The position numbers and the translations under genes were made by a program. Source: Dokdonella_A sp014338185 (GTDB lineage: Bacteria > Pseudomonadota > Gammaproteobacteria > Xanthomonadales > Rhodanobacteraceae). Taken from it: a stretch of DNA of 64,000 nucleotides. Below the pieces are notes generated by a model. It had not been told where the DNA came from. It was given only the letters and a program-made list of their open reading frames with translations, and did no database searches. The stretch lies in the NCBI GenBank assembly GCA_030263295.1, contig SZOS01000008.1, forward strand, positions 1-64,000, in the 5' to 3' direction. Of the stretch, positions 62,741 to 64,000 are shown one piece after another (positions within the stretch are counted from its first letter, which is position 1; each line of letters begins with the position of its first letter).

Positions 62741-63535
62741 CTAGAGACCGTGCTCGAACAGCACGTACAACGCCAGCGCGATCAAGGCCGCGGTGCCGAG
62801 CAGCCAGCCCAGGGCACGCCCGCTCGCGGCGGACTCGGGCGCGGCCGGCTCGGCGCTGGGCAGCGGTTCGGCGTGCACCGCCGCGGGCAGCGATTCGGCC
62901 ACGAGACCGGGCGCCTCGATGAGGAAATGCTGGCGCGCGAACACGACCTGATCGCCCGCCTGCAGGCGCGCGTCCAGTGCCACCACGCCGTTGACCAGCG
63001 CACCCTGCCCGGCCGCGAGGCTTCGCAGCCACACGCCGCCATCGATCAGCTCGATCGCGGCATGGCGCGGCGCCACGCGCACGTCATCGATCACCACGTC
63101 GGCCGCGGGATCGCTGCCCACGATCACGCGCTGCGCCACGCCGATCGCGCGCCCCGCATTGGCGCCGGTCAGGCCGCGCAGCGCCGCACGGGCCGCGACG
63201 GGGCTGGGCGTCGGACTCGGGCCGGCGCTGGGCACGCGCGTGTCGAGCGCGTCGCTGTCGGCGCGGACCGAAACCGCCTCGTAGCCCAGGTGCACGGTGT
63301 CTCCGCGCCGCAGCAGGGCCTTCTCCCGCACCGGCCGCGCGTTGACGTGGGTGGTCGCGTTGGGGTCGAGTACCTGCAGCACGAGTCCGCGCGCATCGGC
63401 GAGGATGCGCGCATGCCAAGGCGACACGTCCTTGCCGTCGAGCAGGATGTCGTTGCCTGGGGCGCTGCCGAGCGTGACTCCACCGGCATGCAGGACCACG
63501 TCCTGGTGGGTGCCATTGCTGAAACTGAGCCGCAT
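62741..63535 (-). CDS. Double-FHA-domain membrane protein, 264 aa
   Basis: Two FHA domains: about residues 1-95 (GGVTLGSAPGNDILLDGKDVSPWHARI) and 112-205 (QRVIVGSDPAADVVIDDVRVAPRHAAI), then a Pro/Ala linker and a C-terminal membrane helix (ALGWLLGTAALIALALYVLF). FHA domains bind phospho-Thr proteins, but no kinase gene is nearby. ATG 63535 fits. The domain signatures are clear; the partner is unknown. Confidence 0.88.
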   Translation of the reverse strand: MRLSFSNGTHQDVVLHAGGVTLGSAPGNDILLDGKDVSPWHARILADARGLVLQVLDPNATTHVNARPVREKALLRRGDTVHLGYEAVSVRADSDALDTRVPSAGPSPTPSPVAARAALRGLTGANAGRAIGVAQRVIVGSDPAADVVIDDVRVAPRHAAIELIDGGVWLRSLAAGQGALVNGVVALDARLQAGDQVVFARQHFLIEAPGLVAESLPAAVHAEPLPSAEPAAPESAASGRALGWLLGTAALIALALYVLFEHGL

Positions 63536-63653
63536 CGCATCCGGTCGAGAGGGGTTGGCGCACTCTAGCACAGGCGTGCGCGCCGCCCCGGCACCTGCCC
63601 GGCCGGCCGCGGCTTGAGGCATCATCGGCATCCCGTTGCGATCCGGATTCCAC

Positions 63654-63932
63654 ATGGCGGTCATCGACATCACGCGCGCCCATGGCGGCACCATCAAGGC
63701 CACCAAGGCGGCCATCAACGAGGTGGCCAACTCGCTCGGCGCCGAGTACGGCGTGAGTCACGAGTGGGCCGGCAACACGCTGTACTTCGAGCGCAGCGGC
63801 ATCAATGGCTCGATCGAGGTGAGCAAGGCGCAGTTGCACGTGTACGCCGAACTGGGCTTCCTCATGGGCGCGCTCAAGTACACGATCGAACGCGAGATCG
63901 AGCGCCTGCTGGACGAACACCTGGGCCCGTGA
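63654..63932 (+). CDS. Polyhydroxyalkanoic acid system family protein, 92 aa
   Basis: Small protein of the PHA-granule region family (PF09650 type): MAVIDITRAHGGTIKATKAA, WAGNTLYFERSGINGSIEVS and LKYTIEREIERLLDEHL. Members are found with PHA synthase genes but also elsewhere; no phaC is within the window. ATG 63654 fits; an in-frame ATG at 63636 lies upstream. The last 68 bases of the window hold no recognisable gene. Confidence 0.85.
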   Translation: MAVIDITRAHGGTIKATKAAINEVANSLGAEYGVSHEWAGNTLYFERSGINGSIEVSKAQLHVYAELGFLMGALKYTIEREIERLLDEHLGP

Positions 63933-64000
63933 GCACGCCCCGCGCCTAGGGTGACTGCTCTAGTGGCGCGCGCGAGGATGGGCCATCGCGGCGACCGCCG

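Overview
The window is GC-rich chromosomal DNA from a gammaproteobacterium, most likely of the Xanthomonadales (Xanthomonadaceae/Rhodanobacteraceae type). I infer this from the serC-serA-pheA-hisC2-aroA-cmk-rpsA-ihfB-lapA-lapB order, the der-bamB-yfgM / rodZ-pilF-rlmN-ndk block, a FadN-type beta-oxidation operon behind a PsrA-like repressor, and the very GC-rich codon use. No rRNA, tRNA, CRISPR array or insertion sequence was found.

Positions 1-15065 are the right-hand part of an integrated island whose left end lies outside the window. A P4-type tyrosine integrase (13508-14764, minus) sits next to the 3' end of guaA, and arm-site-like repeats fill the gap between them. The island is less GC-rich than the backbone and carries mostly conflict-type genes: (i) an orphan RelB/DinJ antitoxin with a palindromic operator, (ii) a three-gene ABC-three-component (ABC-3C) cassette (2508-5391), (iii) a two-gene unit of an unknown, possibly winged-helix, protein plus a PD-(D/E)xK nuclease (5451-7771), (iv) a tight five-gene minus-strand operon (12100 down to 7795) encoding an Mrr-like endonuclease-fold protein, a compact PD-(D/E)xK nuclease, a HEPN-motif Ymh protein, a CoiA-like protein and another nuclease-like protein, (v) an AlpA-type regulator and (vi) a HicA-like toxin with an HTH partner. 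A RadC/JAB protein and an unknown island protein lie at the left. Units (iii) and (iv) are the best candidates for undescribed defence systems.

From 15066 the backbone begins. truC-guaB-(secreted unknown)-guaA form one minus-strand operon for GMP synthesis. A plus-strand block at 19564-27161 encodes an OmpR/PhoB two-component system followed by a heavy-metal-type RND efflux system in the order adaptor, pump, outer-membrane protein. A minus-strand operon (31744 down to 27168) runs folD, TatT, TRAP P, Q and M components. Next come der, bamB, yfgM, rodZ, pilF, rlmN and ndk, all minus.

The plus-strand segment 39238-44534 is a fatty-acid oxidation locus: a perfect 16-bp PsrA-type palindrome, a TetR regulator, fadN-like, a thiolase and an MBL-fold hydrolase. 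A lipoprotein, a small membrane protein and a trans-sulfuration-type PLP enzyme follow. The minus-strand genes galU, a membrane-bound CapD/WbpM-like dehydratase and a WecA-like glycosyltransferase serve surface polysaccharide synthesis, and lie next to lapB/lapA, which control LPS synthesis.

The last segment links serine and phenylalanine/chorismate synthesis (serC, serA, pheA, hisC-like, aroA) to cmk, rpsA and ihfB, all minus. The window ends with a plus-strand TlpA-like thioredoxin-fold protein, a minus-strand double-FHA membrane protein and a small plus-strand polyhydroxyalkanoate-granule-type protein.
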